Source: Paracoccaceae bacterium | GTDB lineage: Bacteria > Pseudomonadota > Alphaproteobacteria > Rhodobacterales > Rhodobacteraceae | Assembly (NCBI GenBank): GCA_026997055.1 | Contig: JALWJU010000222.1 | Coordinates: 1-5,229, forward strand | Length of the DNA stretch: 5,229 bases | Direction: 5' to 3' | Part shown: positions 1 through 5,049 of the stretch, one piece after another | Layout of the letters: every line of letters begins with the position of its first letter | How positions within the stretch are numbered: the stretch's first letter is position 1 | Program-made: the position numbers and the translations under genes | Notes under the pieces: model-generated | What the model was told of the DNA's origin: nothing | Database searches by the model: none | The model's input: only the letters and a program-made list of their open reading frames with translations

Positions 1-7
1 GGGGCGG

Positions 8-24
8 GCCGCGCTTCGCGCGGC
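8..24 (-). terminator. GC-rich hairpin, possible terminator of the 89-958 gene
   Basis: The sequence reads GCCGCGC-TTC-GCGCGGC: a perfect 7-bp stem with a 3-nt loop. It lies about 65 nt downstream of the stop codon of the minus-strand gene at 89-958 and directly beyond the 40-bp repeat copy at 27-66. No T-tract follows on the minus strand within the window, so intrinsic termination is only possible, not shown. It could instead be part of a larger repeat cassette with its neighbour, or the terminator of a gene beyond the left edge. Confidence 0.4.
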
Positions 25-26
25 GG

Positions 27-66
27 ATTTGAGGCCTCCGGCGGGGATATTTGTGGCAAGAGGAAG
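27..66 (-). repeat. 40-bp dispersed repeat, copy A (inverted relative to copy B)
   Basis: Read on the minus strand, this segment matches 3807-3846 on the plus strand at 38 of 40 positions; the only differences are AC against GT at two adjacent positions. The match stops sharply at both ends. The core contains AAATATCCCCGCCGGAGGCC. Here the copy lies 23 nt downstream of a stop codon and no start codon follows it: the base after AAAT is C, where copy B has the G of ATG. From memory, similar intergenic motifs are common in Rhodobacteraceae genomes; I could not check this. Confidence 0.85.
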
Positions 67-88
67 GGGGCCGGCGCCGGGAAAGGGC

Positions 89-958
89 TCAGGCGGCGGG
101 GCTCAGGCGGCTGCGGGCGGTCGGGATCAGGGTGAGGTCCGGGCCGGGCCCGTGGTGGGCGATGCGGTAATTCTGTCCGCCGTGGCTGAAGCTCTGGCGG
201 GTGCGCAGGCCGGGATCGCTGCGCGCGGCCTCCAGGAAGGCAAGGGCGGCGGCGCGCCCGGTGGCGAAGTCGATATCGAGCAGGTGCAGTTGCAGCCGGT
301 AGCCGAGCAGGTCCGCGGCCCCGGCCAGTTCGAGCGCCGGCAGGCGCCGCGGGCCGATGCTGGCGGGGCGAGGGGCGACCAGCAATTGTTCGGGCAGTTC
401 TTCGGGCGTCTGTCCCGCCTGCAGGGGGGCGAGCGCCTGGTCGGCATGGAGCAGCCCGGTGGGGCGCCAGAGCAGGCCCCGGAGGGAAAGGTCGGGGGCG
501 ATGGCGGCGATGGCGGCGAGCAGCAGGCGGGGCAGGGGCGTGGTGGCGCTGGCGTCGCGGTCGGAAGCGGGGCGCGGGCCGAGGCTCAGGCGCAGGCTCA
601 GATGGGCCTCGTGATGGGCGATCAGACGCAGCATCTCGGCGCGTTCGCCCGGCGGGGTGAAGGGGGCGATGGCGCGGTGAAAATGCGCGGCTCCCAGCGG
701 AAAGGGGCGGATGGCCAGGCCGAGGAAGCCGCCGGGAATGCGCAGCGTCAGCAGGTGCGGATGCGGCTGGCGCGCGGCGTGCGGCTCTGCGGCATCTTCG
801 CCCAGGGCTTGCAGGGCTTGCAGCGCCCGGGCGGCGAGCCTGTCGGCGGGCGCCTCGGGGGGGCGGCTGAGCAGCAGGTCGGCGCGTGCGCTGCGGGCCG
901 GCCCGGCGGGGCCGGTTGCGGCACCGGCGGCGAATTCTCCGGGCGAAAGGCAAACCAT
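89..958 (-). CDS. Uncharacterised 289-residue protein
   Basis: I do not recognise this protein. The frame could open further upstream at 1126, but the ATG at 958 is chosen because AGGAGG lies 8 nt before it, a near-ideal Shine-Dalgarno site. Codons are GC-ending, as in the neighbouring genes. The product is rich in Ala, Leu, Pro and Arg and has no signal peptide. Segments visible are an Ala-rich N-terminus (about 1-60), a part with several histidines (about 90-120, including HFH and HHEAH), a hydrophobic helix-like stretch with LLLAAIAAIA (145-154), then GLLWRPTG (161-168), LLVAPRP (192-198) and a C-terminal SFSHGGQNYRIAHHGPG (256-272). The hydrophobic stretch ends in charged residues and is probably a buried helix rather than a membrane anchor. 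It lies downstream of glnA on the same strand but beyond a strong terminator, so it is probably a separate transcription unit. I could not pick out a convincing promoter in 959-1131. Confidence 0.75.
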   Translation of the reverse strand: MVCLSPGEFAAGAATGPAGPARSARADLLLSRPPEAPADRLAARALQALQALGEDAAEPHAARQPHPHLLTLRIPGGFLGLAIRPFPLGAAHFHRAIAPFTPPGERAEMLRLIAHHEAHLSLRLSLGPRPASDRDASATTPLPRLLLAAIAAIAPDLSLRGLLWRPTGLLHADQALAPLQAGQTPEELPEQLLVAPRPASIGPRRLPALELAGAADLLGYRLQLHLLDIDFATGRAAALAFLEAARSDPGLRTRQSFSHGGQNYRIAHHGPGPDLTLIPTARSRLSPAA

Positions 959-1131
959 CTGCGCAACCTCCTGAACAACCACGCCGGCGATCCTGGCGGG
1001 GCAATGGGGAGGTTTTACGGCATGAATCGTTCGATTTGGTGAATCGGCTCGGATTCTTGCCGGTGATCCGGGGCCTGCGGCGCCCGGTTTTTCTGCGAAA
1101 AATCGTCTCCCCGCGCGGGGGCGCAAGCGCG

Positions 1132-1159
1132 AAAAGGGCGCCGTCCCGGGCGCCCTTTT
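1132..1159 (-). terminator. Intrinsic terminator of the glnBA operon
   Basis: A perfect inverted repeat: AAAAGGGCGCC, 6-nt loop, GGCGCCCTTTT, giving 11 base pairs. The T-run on the 3' arm makes it a textbook intrinsic terminator when read on the minus strand, starting 30 nt beyond the glnA stop codon. The element is symmetric, so it could also stop plus-strand transcription. It isolates glnBA from the gene at 89-958. Confidence 0.9.
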
Positions 1160-1188
1160 GCTTCAATTTCGTTTCGTATTATCCTGAA

Positions 1189-2595
1189 TCAGCAGGAATA
1201 ATACAGCTTGAACTCGACCGGGTGCGGGGTGTGCTCGTATTCGTACACCTCTTCCCACTTGAGTTCCATGTAGCCTTCGATCTGGTCCTTGGTGAAGACA
1301 TCGCCGGCGAGCAGGAAGTCGTGATCTTCCTCCAGCGCCTCGAGCGCTTCGCGCAGGGATGCGCAGACCGTGGGGATGCCCTCGAGCTCTTCGGGCGGCA
1401 GGTCGTAGAGGTTCTTGTCCTGGGCCGGGCCGGGGTCGATCTTGTTCTTGATCCCGTCGAGGCCGGCCATCAGCAGGGCCGAGAAGGCGAGGTAGGGATT
1501 CGCCGCCGGGTCGGGGAAGCGGGCCTCGACGCGCTTGGCCTTGGGGCTTTCGGTCCACGGGATGCGCACGCAGCCGGAGCGGTTGCGGGCCGAATAGGCG
1601 CGCAGCACCGGGGCCTCGAAGCCGGGGATCAGGCGCTTGTAGGAGTTGGTCGAGGGGTTGGTGAAGGCGTTGAGCGCCTTGGCGTGCTTGAGGATGCCGC
1701 CGATGAACCACAGCGCCTCCTGGGAGAGGTCGGCATATTTGTCGCCGGCAAAGAGCGGCTTGCCGTCCTTCCAGATCGACATGTTGCAGTGCATCCCGGT
1801 GCCGTTGTCGCCGGCGATCGGCTTGGGCATGAAGGTGGCGGACTTGCCATAGGCCTGGGCCACGTTGTGGATCACATACTTGTATTTCTGCAGGTTGTCG
1901 GCCTGGCGGGTGAGGCTGTCGAAGACCAGCCCCAGCTCGTGCTGGCAGGAGGCGACTTCGTGGTGATGCTTGTCCACCTTCATGCCGATCGCCTTCATGG
2001 TCGAGAGCATTTCCGAGCGGAGGTCCTGGGCGTCGTCCACCGGGTTCACCGGGAAATAGCCGCCCTTGACGCCGGGGCGGTGGCCGGTATTGCCCATTTC
2101 GTATTCGGTGTCGGTGTTCCAGGCGGCGTCGGTGGCATCGACCTCGTAGGAGACCTTGTTCATGCCCACATTGTAGCGCACGTCGTCAAACAGGAAGAAC
2201 TCCGCCTCGGGGCCGAAATAGGCCACGTCGCCGATGCCGGAAGCCTTGAGGTAGGCCTCGGCCTTCTCGGCGGTGGAGCGCGGGTCGCGCTCATAGGCCT
2301 CGCCGGTATCGGGCTCGACGATGGAGCAGTGCAGCGCCAGGGTCTTTTCGGCATAGAAGGGGTCCAGATAGGCGCTGTCGGGATCGGGCATCAGCTTCAT
2401 GTCGCTGGCCTCGATCGACTTCCAGCCGGCAATCGAGGAGCCGTCGAACATGAAGCCTTCCTCGAGGAAATCCTCGTCCACCTGGTCGGCCATGACGGTC
2501 ACATGCTGCAGCTTGCCGCGCGGGTCGGTAAAGCGGATGTCCACATAGGCCACATCCTCATCCTTGATGGTCGCAAGAACGTCCTTGATGCTCAT
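1189..2595 (-). CDS. glnA: Glutamine synthetase, type I (GSI)
   Basis: Cytoplasmic enzyme that joins ammonium to glutamate using ATP, the entry point of nitrogen assimilation; GSI proteins form dodecamers. The protein has 468 residues, the usual GSI length. Visible motifs are FDGSSIAGW (50-58), FGPEAEFFLFD (127-137) with metal-binding glutamates, KPIAGDNGTGMHCNMSIW (258-275) around the ATP/metal site, and NPSTNSYKRLIPGFEAPV (313-330). The adenylylation site NLYDLPPEE places the target tyrosine at residue 397, so activity should be controlled by GlnE under P-II signalling. The ATG at 2595 is preceded by AAGGA at a spacing of 7 nt. The gene follows glnB after a 39-nt gap with no hairpin between them, so the two are very probably cotranscribed and end at the terminator at 1132-1159. 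The product looks intact and ordinary. Confidence 0.98.
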   Translation of the reverse strand: MSIKDVLATIKDEDVAYVDIRFTDPRGKLQHVTVMADQVDEDFLEEGFMFDGSSIAGWKSIEASDMKLMPDPDSAYLDPFYAEKTLALHCSIVEPDTGEAYERDPRSTAEKAEAYLKASGIGDVAYFGPEAEFFLFDDVRYNVGMNKVSYEVDATDAAWNTDTEYEMGNTGHRPGVKGGYFPVNPVDDAQDLRSEMLSTMKAIGMKVDKHHHEVASCQHELGLVFDSLTRQADNLQKYKYVIHNVAQAYGKSATFMPKPIAGDNGTGMHCNMSIWKDGKPLFAGDKYADLSQEALWFIGGILKHAKALNAFTNPSTNSYKRLIPGFEAPVLRAYSARNRSGCVRIPWTESPKAKRVEARFPDPAANPYLAFSALLMAGLDGIKNKIDPGPAQDKNLYDLPPEELEGIPTVCASLREALEALEEDHDFLLAGDVFTKDQIEGYMELKWEEVYEYEHTPHPVEFKLYYSC

Positions 2596-2634
2596 TTTCT
2601 GGTCCTTCTGTTGCAGATTCGTGAGGGGCCACGC

Positions 2635-2973
2635 CTATACGGCGTCAAGCCCCGTTTCCCCGGTGCGGATGCGCACCGCCTGTTCGATCTCGGAGACGAA
2701 GATCTTGCCGTCGCCGATCTTGTCGGTATTGGCGGCCTCGACAATGGCCTCGATCGCGGCATCCACCATGTCGGTGGGCAGCACCACCTCGATCTTCACC
2801 TTGGGCAGGAAATCGACCACATATTCGGCCCCGCGATAGAGCTCGGTATGACCCTTCTGGCGACCGAAACCCTTGACCTCGATCACGCTGAGACCCGAAA
2901 CGCCGATATCCTGCAGCGCTTCCTTCACCTCGTCGAGCTTGAACGGCTTGATGATCGCTTCGATCTTTTTCAT
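2635..2973 (-). CDS. glnB: Nitrogen regulatory protein P-II
   Basis: Small trimeric signal protein that binds ATP/ADP and 2-oxoglutarate and reports nitrogen status to GlnE (GlnA adenylylation) and NtrB. It has 112 residues, the standard length. The start MKKIEAIIKPFKLDEVKEAL, the T-loop with YRGAEY and the uridylylation target Tyr51, and the C-terminal signature TDKIGDGKIFV (about 84-94) are all present. The frame opens further upstream, but the ATG at 2973 fits the family start and has GGGAG 7 nt before it. It is the first gene of the glnB-glnA operon, the arrangement known from Rhodobacter. Being immediately upstream of glnA favours GlnB over the paralogue GlnK, which normally sits beside amtB. 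In Rhodobacter capsulatus, glnB is transcribed from tandem promoters activated by NtrC without RpoN; I could not identify the equivalent sites here with certainty. Confidence 0.97.
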   Translation of the reverse strand: MKKIEAIIKPFKLDEVKEALQDIGVSGLSVIEVKGFGRQKGHTELYRGAEYVVDFLPKVKIEVVLPTDMVDAAIEAIVEAANTDKIGDGKIFVSEIEQAVRIRTGETGLDAV

Positions 2974-3079
2974 GGAGATTCTCCCAAGGCCCCGTGCTGA
3001 GGCCAGAGACCACTTTCGCCGGGGCGGGGCAATCGGATAGGATGGGCGGGCCGGGGGGCGGTGCGGTTTTTTGCAGCAT

Positions 3080-3098
3080 TTGCCCAAATATTAGGCAA
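3080..3098. promoter_or_regulatory. Dyad TTGCC-N9-GGCAA in the glnB/nnrE divergent region
   Basis: A perfect 5-bp inverted repeat, TTGCC and GGCAA, separated by 9 A/T-rich nucleotides (3085-3093). It lies in the only A/T-rich part of the 163-bp gap between glnB and nnrE, 107 nt from the glnB start and 38 nt from the nnrE start. The form fits a dimeric regulator site. NtrC is an obvious candidate given the neighbouring glnB, but the half-sites do not match the enteric consensus (GCAC/GTGC), so the regulator remains unassigned. Confidence 0.4.
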
Positions 3099-3110
3099 CA
3101 TGCGTTATAT
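3080..3110 (+). promoter_or_regulatory. Possible sigma-70-type promoter of nnrE
   Basis: A TTGCCC element at 3080-3085 is followed 18-19 nt later by GTTATA/TTATAT at 3104-3110, ending 26 nt before the nnrE ATG. The spacing is slightly long for a housekeeping promoter. The -35-like element overlaps the dyad at 3080-3098, so a protein bound there would affect it. This is inferred from position and A/T-richness only. Confidence 0.3.
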
Positions 3111-3136
3111 TTGCGCAGAAGTGAATCGGAGATCCC

Positions 3137-3805
3137 ATGAGCGAACTTCTCACCGCCGAGGAAATGCGCACCGCCGAGCGCGCGGCAATCGACGCCGGCA
3201 CCGTGAGCGGGCTGGAACTGATGGAGCGCGCGGGCAAGGGCGTGGTCGCGGCGATGGGCGAGGAATGGCCGCGCCTTGCCGCCCGCCCGCATCGCGCGGC
3301 AATCCTCTGCGGGCCGGGCAACAATGGCGGCGACGGCTTCGTGGTCGCGCGCCTGCTCAGACAGGCGGGCTGGTCGGTCGAGACCTTCCTGTTCGGCGAT
3401 CCGGCCCGCCTGCCGCCGGATGCGCGCGCCAATCACGACGCCTGGCGCGCCCTCGGCCCGGTGCGGCCGGCCTGTGCGGGCGAGGCCGCCGCCGCCATGG
3501 CCGATTGCGACCTGCTGGTGGACGCGCTGTTCGGCACCGGACTTGCGCGCCCGATCGAAAGCCCCTGCCTGCATGAGTGGTTCGCCCGCTTCGATGCGGC
3601 GGCAGAGACCATCCCCGAGCACGCCCGCCCGGCGACGCTGGCCATCGACCTGCCCTCGGGGCTTCACGCCGACAGCGGCGAAATCCTCGGCGCGGCCCCG
3701 AAAGTGGCCCTCACCGTCACCTTCCACCGCATGAAACGCGGCCACCGCATCGGCGCGGGGCCCGAATATTGCGGCCGCGTGGTGGTCAAGGATATCGGGC
3801 TGTGA
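3137..3805 (+). CDS. nnrE: NAD(P)H-hydrate epimerase
   Basis: Repair enzyme of the YjeF N-terminal (AIBP/NnrE) family. It interconverts the R and S forms of NADHX and NADPHX, so that the S-specific dehydratase NnrD can restore all of the damaged cofactor. The 222-residue length fits a stand-alone N-domain. Visible motifs are CGPGNNGGDGFVVARLL (58-74), the nucleotide-binding loop; DALFGTGL (129-136); and AIDLPSGLHADSGE (169-182), with Asp171 the probable catalytic acid. TVTFHRMKRGH (193-203) matches the family's late strand. The ATG at 3137 has GGAG 5 nt upstream. It is divergent from glnB and followed by nnrD on the same strand. In many bacteria both activities are in one polypeptide of about 500 residues; here the epimerase ends at its own TGA just after VVVKDIGL, where a fused protein would enter the linker. 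Confidence 0.93.
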   Translation: MSELLTAEEMRTAERAAIDAGTVSGLELMERAGKGVVAAMGEEWPRLAARPHRAAILCGPGNNGGDGFVVARLLRQAGWSVETFLFGDPARLPPDARANHDAWRALGPVRPACAGEAAAAMADCDLLVDALFGTGLARPIESPCLHEWFARFDAAAETIPEHARPATLAIDLPSGLHADSGEILGAAPKVALTVTFHRMKRGHRIGAGPEYCGRVVVKDIGL

Positions 3806-3806
3806 T

Positions 3807-3846
3807 CTTCCTCTTGCCGTAAATATCCCCGCCGGAGGCCTCAAAT
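3807..3846 (+). repeat. 40-bp dispersed repeat, copy B, containing the nnrD ribosome binding site
   Basis: It matches copy A (27-66, opposite orientation) at 38 of 40 positions. It fills nearly the whole gap between the nnrE stop (3803-3805) and the nnrD start (3845). Its GGAGG at 3834-3838, with a 6-nt spacer to ATG, is the Shine-Dalgarno site of nnrD, and the last two bases of the repeat are the AT of that start codon. The repeat is therefore both an intergenic element and the translation initiation region of a gene. Confidence 0.88.
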
Positions 3847-4732
3847 GTACAAGCCGCCACGCCAGATCACCCGCGATACCATCGACCTCAAGCGCCTCGC
3901 CAAGACCCCCGAGGCACACAAATACACCCACGGCCACGCGCTGATCCTGTCGGGCGGACCCGGGCGGGGCGGCGCGGCGCGGCTGGCGGCGCGTGCGGCG
4001 CTCAGGATCGGCGCCGGGCTCGTGACCCTGGGCGTGCCCCATGACGCGCTGGCCGAGAACGCGGCGCAGGTGACGGCGATCATGCTGCGCGAAATCGGCG
4101 ATGCGGGGGCGCTGGCGCGGGCGCTGGAAGATACGCGCCTCAACGCGCTCTGCCTCGGCCCGGGGCTGGGTCTCGAGCGGGCGCGCGCACTGGTGCCGGT
4201 GGCGCTGGCCACGCGCCGGGCCTGCCTGCTCGATGCGGATGCCCTCACCTCGTACATGAAAAATCCACCCGAACTATTTGAAATCATGCATGAAAACTGC
4301 GTAATCACCCCGCATGAGGGCGAATTCGCCCGACTGTTTGGAGACCTCTCCGCCCGGCTCGCCACGGATCGGCCGGGCGCGGTGCGCGCGGCAGCGGAGC
4401 GCGCCGGCGCCGTAGTGCTGCTCAAGGGACCGGAGACGGTTATCGCCACGCCGGACGGGGACTGCGCCATTCACGGCGCCATCGGCCCGCGTGCCGTCCC
4501 GTGGCTGGCGACAGCAGGTGCGGGCGACGTGCTCGCGGGCTTTCTCGCCGGCCTCCTGGCGCGGGGCTTCGCGCCGGAAGAAGCCGCCGCAACCGGCACG
4601 TTCCTGCACGCCGAATGCGCCCGCTCCTTCGGCCCGGGCCTCATCGCCGAGGACCTGCCGGAGGAGCTTCCCGGGGTCTTTCGCGCCCTGGGGCTGTTTC
4701 GCGCCCTGGGGCTGCAGGCCCGCAGCCGGTGA
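3845..4732 (+). CDS. nnrD: ADP/ATP-dependent NAD(P)H-hydrate dehydratase
   Basis: Ribokinase-fold repair enzyme (YjeF C-terminal/CARKD family) that dehydrates S-NAD(P)HX using ADP or ATP, in partnership with NnrE. It has 295 residues. Visible motifs are HKYTHGHALILSGG (25-38), the usual start of the catalytic domain; LGPGLGL (104-110); LLDADALT (128-135); TPHEGEFARLF (155-165); LLKGPETVIATPDG (192-205); and TAGAGDVLAGFLAGLLARG (223-241), with the catalytic-type Asp228. The ATG at 3845 has GGAGG 6 nt upstream, supplied by the repeat at 3807-3846. It is 39 nt downstream of nnrE, so the two are probably cotranscribed. Two oddities: codons 136-155 are A/T-rich (23 G or C in 60 nt) unlike the rest, and residues 279-290 are a perfectly duplicated FRALGL. 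Neither breaks the frame nor touches a catalytic motif. Confidence 0.93.
   Translation: MYKPPRQITRDTIDLKRLAKTPEAHKYTHGHALILSGGPGRGGAARLAARAALRIGAGLVTLGVPHDALAENAAQVTAIMLREIGDAGALARALEDTRLNALCLGPGLGLERARALVPVALATRRACLLDADALTSYMKNPPELFEIMHENCVITPHEGEFARLFGDLSARLATDRPGAVRAAAERAGAVVLLKGPETVIATPDGDCAIHGAIGPRAVPWLATAGAGDVLAGFLAGLLARGFAPEEAAATGTFLHAECARSFGPGLIAEDLPEELPGVFRALGLFRALGLQARSR
4250..4309 (+). other. A/T-rich codon patch inside nnrD
   Basis: Only 23 of 60 bases are G or C, against a strongly GC-rich surrounding gene. The codons include AAA, AAT, CCA, CTA, TTT and GTA, which are otherwise rare in this window. The patch encodes residues 136-155, between the LLDADALT and TPHEGEF motifs, so the frame and fold are kept. 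Confidence 0.7.
4679..4714 (+). repeat. Perfect 18-bp tandem duplication within nnrD
   Basis: The unit TTTCGCGCCCTGGGGCTG occurs twice in succession (4679-4696 and 4697-4714) with no mismatch. It is in frame and gives FRALGL-FRALGL at residues 279-290, five residues before the stop. It lies after the last conserved element of the family (GLIAEDLPEELP), in the C-terminal tail. Confidence 0.95.
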
Positions 4733-4750
4733 ATCCGGCCGGCCGGGCCC

Positions 4751-4915
4751 GGAGGCGGAACCGCGCTGACCGCAGGGTACATGGTTCCCGAGGACCTGTA
4801 TGTACAGGTGGGCGCCAGGTAACCGGGCCACGACCCGGACAGAGCCAGCTCCCTCGGATTTGTTTAAGGCCGCTGGAACGTCACCCGTTGCGCGAAAGGC
4901 AGAACCGCCACCTCC
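4751..4915 (-). ncRNA. Candidate structured RNA of about 160 nt, family unknown
   Basis: No protein signature is seen here, but complementary segments nest in order: 4751-4758 with 4908-4915 (8 bp, one G-U as minus-strand RNA), TGAC 4767-4770 with 4880-4883, GTTC 4784-4787 with 4876-4879, and CCGAGG 4788-4793 with 4852-4857. The last helix encloses three hairpins: ACCTGT/ACAGGT (4794-4809), CCGGG/CCCGG (4823-4838) and GAG/CTC (4842-4851), giving a cloverleaf-like junction. The minus strand is preferred because a plausible promoter (4916-4944) would start transcripts at about 4909, at the outer helix. Length and overall long-hairpin form recall 6S RNA, but I do not recognise the conserved sequence of 6S, RNase P, SRP or transfer-messenger RNA. 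It could also be a plus-strand element trailing nnrD. The pairings were found by eye and no energy was computed. Confidence 0.45.
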
Positions 4916-4944
4916 CAGATAGGTGCGCCGGATCGGTTTGGCAA
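4916..4944 (-). promoter_or_regulatory. Possible sigma-70-type promoter of the candidate RNA
   Basis: On the minus strand TTGCCA (4944-4939) is followed after exactly 17 nt by TATCTG (4921-4916). This spacing and these hexamers are acceptable for a housekeeping promoter in alphaproteobacteria. The expected start, about 7 nt on (near 4909), coincides with the outer helix of the candidate RNA. The overlap of two independently noticed signals is the main support. Confidence 0.4.
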
Positions 4945-4952
4945 GGCGGCGC

Positions 4953-5049
4953 GGCCATGTCATCCCGGCCCTTTCGGTATTCGCTTCCGTCTGTCGCGAC
5001 CATGCAGGCGCACTGCCTTCCGAAGCCGCCAGCTCATCTGGCCGGTCTC
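4953..5049. other. Intergenic stretch with no clear content
   Basis: Together with 4733-4952 this makes a 317-bp gap between the convergent genes nnrD and the one at 5050-5229. In this part I see only a short inverted repeat, GCCAG-CTCAT-CTGGC at 5028-5042, 8 nt beyond the stop codon of the right-hand gene. It has no T-tract, so it is a weak terminator candidate at best. Open frames crossing here lack any recognisable protein feature. Confidence 0.5.

Noticed and set aside
29..1042. A plus-strand open frame of 337 codons opposite the hypothetical gene
   Set aside because: The translation is dominated by Gly, Ala, Gln and Arg, typical of the antisense of a GC-rich gene. No ribosome binding site was found, and the minus frame has AGGAGG at a natural spacing and normal codons.
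1109..1130. The palindrome CCCCGCGCGGGG and the adjacent GCGC-AA-GCGC
   Set aside because: They lie just beyond the glnA terminator and may add to it, but short GC palindromes are expected in such a GC-rich sequence and no further signal supports an operator.
886..3000. A very long plus-strand open frame of 704 codons
   Set aside because: It runs antisense to glnA and glnB, whose identities are certain. The translation is a low-complexity shadow rich in Gly, Val, His and Leu.
2974..3136. A sigma-54 (-24/-12) promoter for glnB
   Set aside because: No TGGC followed at the correct spacing by TTGC occurs in the gap. GG...GC pairs present are explained by base composition. This agrees with RpoN-independent glnB control known in Rhodobacter capsulatus.
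4788..4857. A tRNA-like cloverleaf of about 70 nt
   Set aside because: Arm sizes do not fit a tRNA, and neither strand has the GTTCGA T-loop, a 7-nt anticodon loop or a CCA end. It is kept only as part of the candidate RNA.
4751..4915. Transfer-messenger RNA, RNase P RNA, SRP RNA or a known riboswitch
   Set aside because: No tag frame such as AANDN, no GAGGAAAGTCCGGGC, no GGTCCGGAAGG-type SRP loop, and no cobalamin, TPP or FMN core could be found on either strand.
4274..4963. A minus-strand open frame of 229 codons through the candidate RNA and the nnrD 3' end
   Set aside because: Much of it is antisense to the well-supported nnrD. The rest shows no recognisable protein feature, and the segment has RNA-like pairing.
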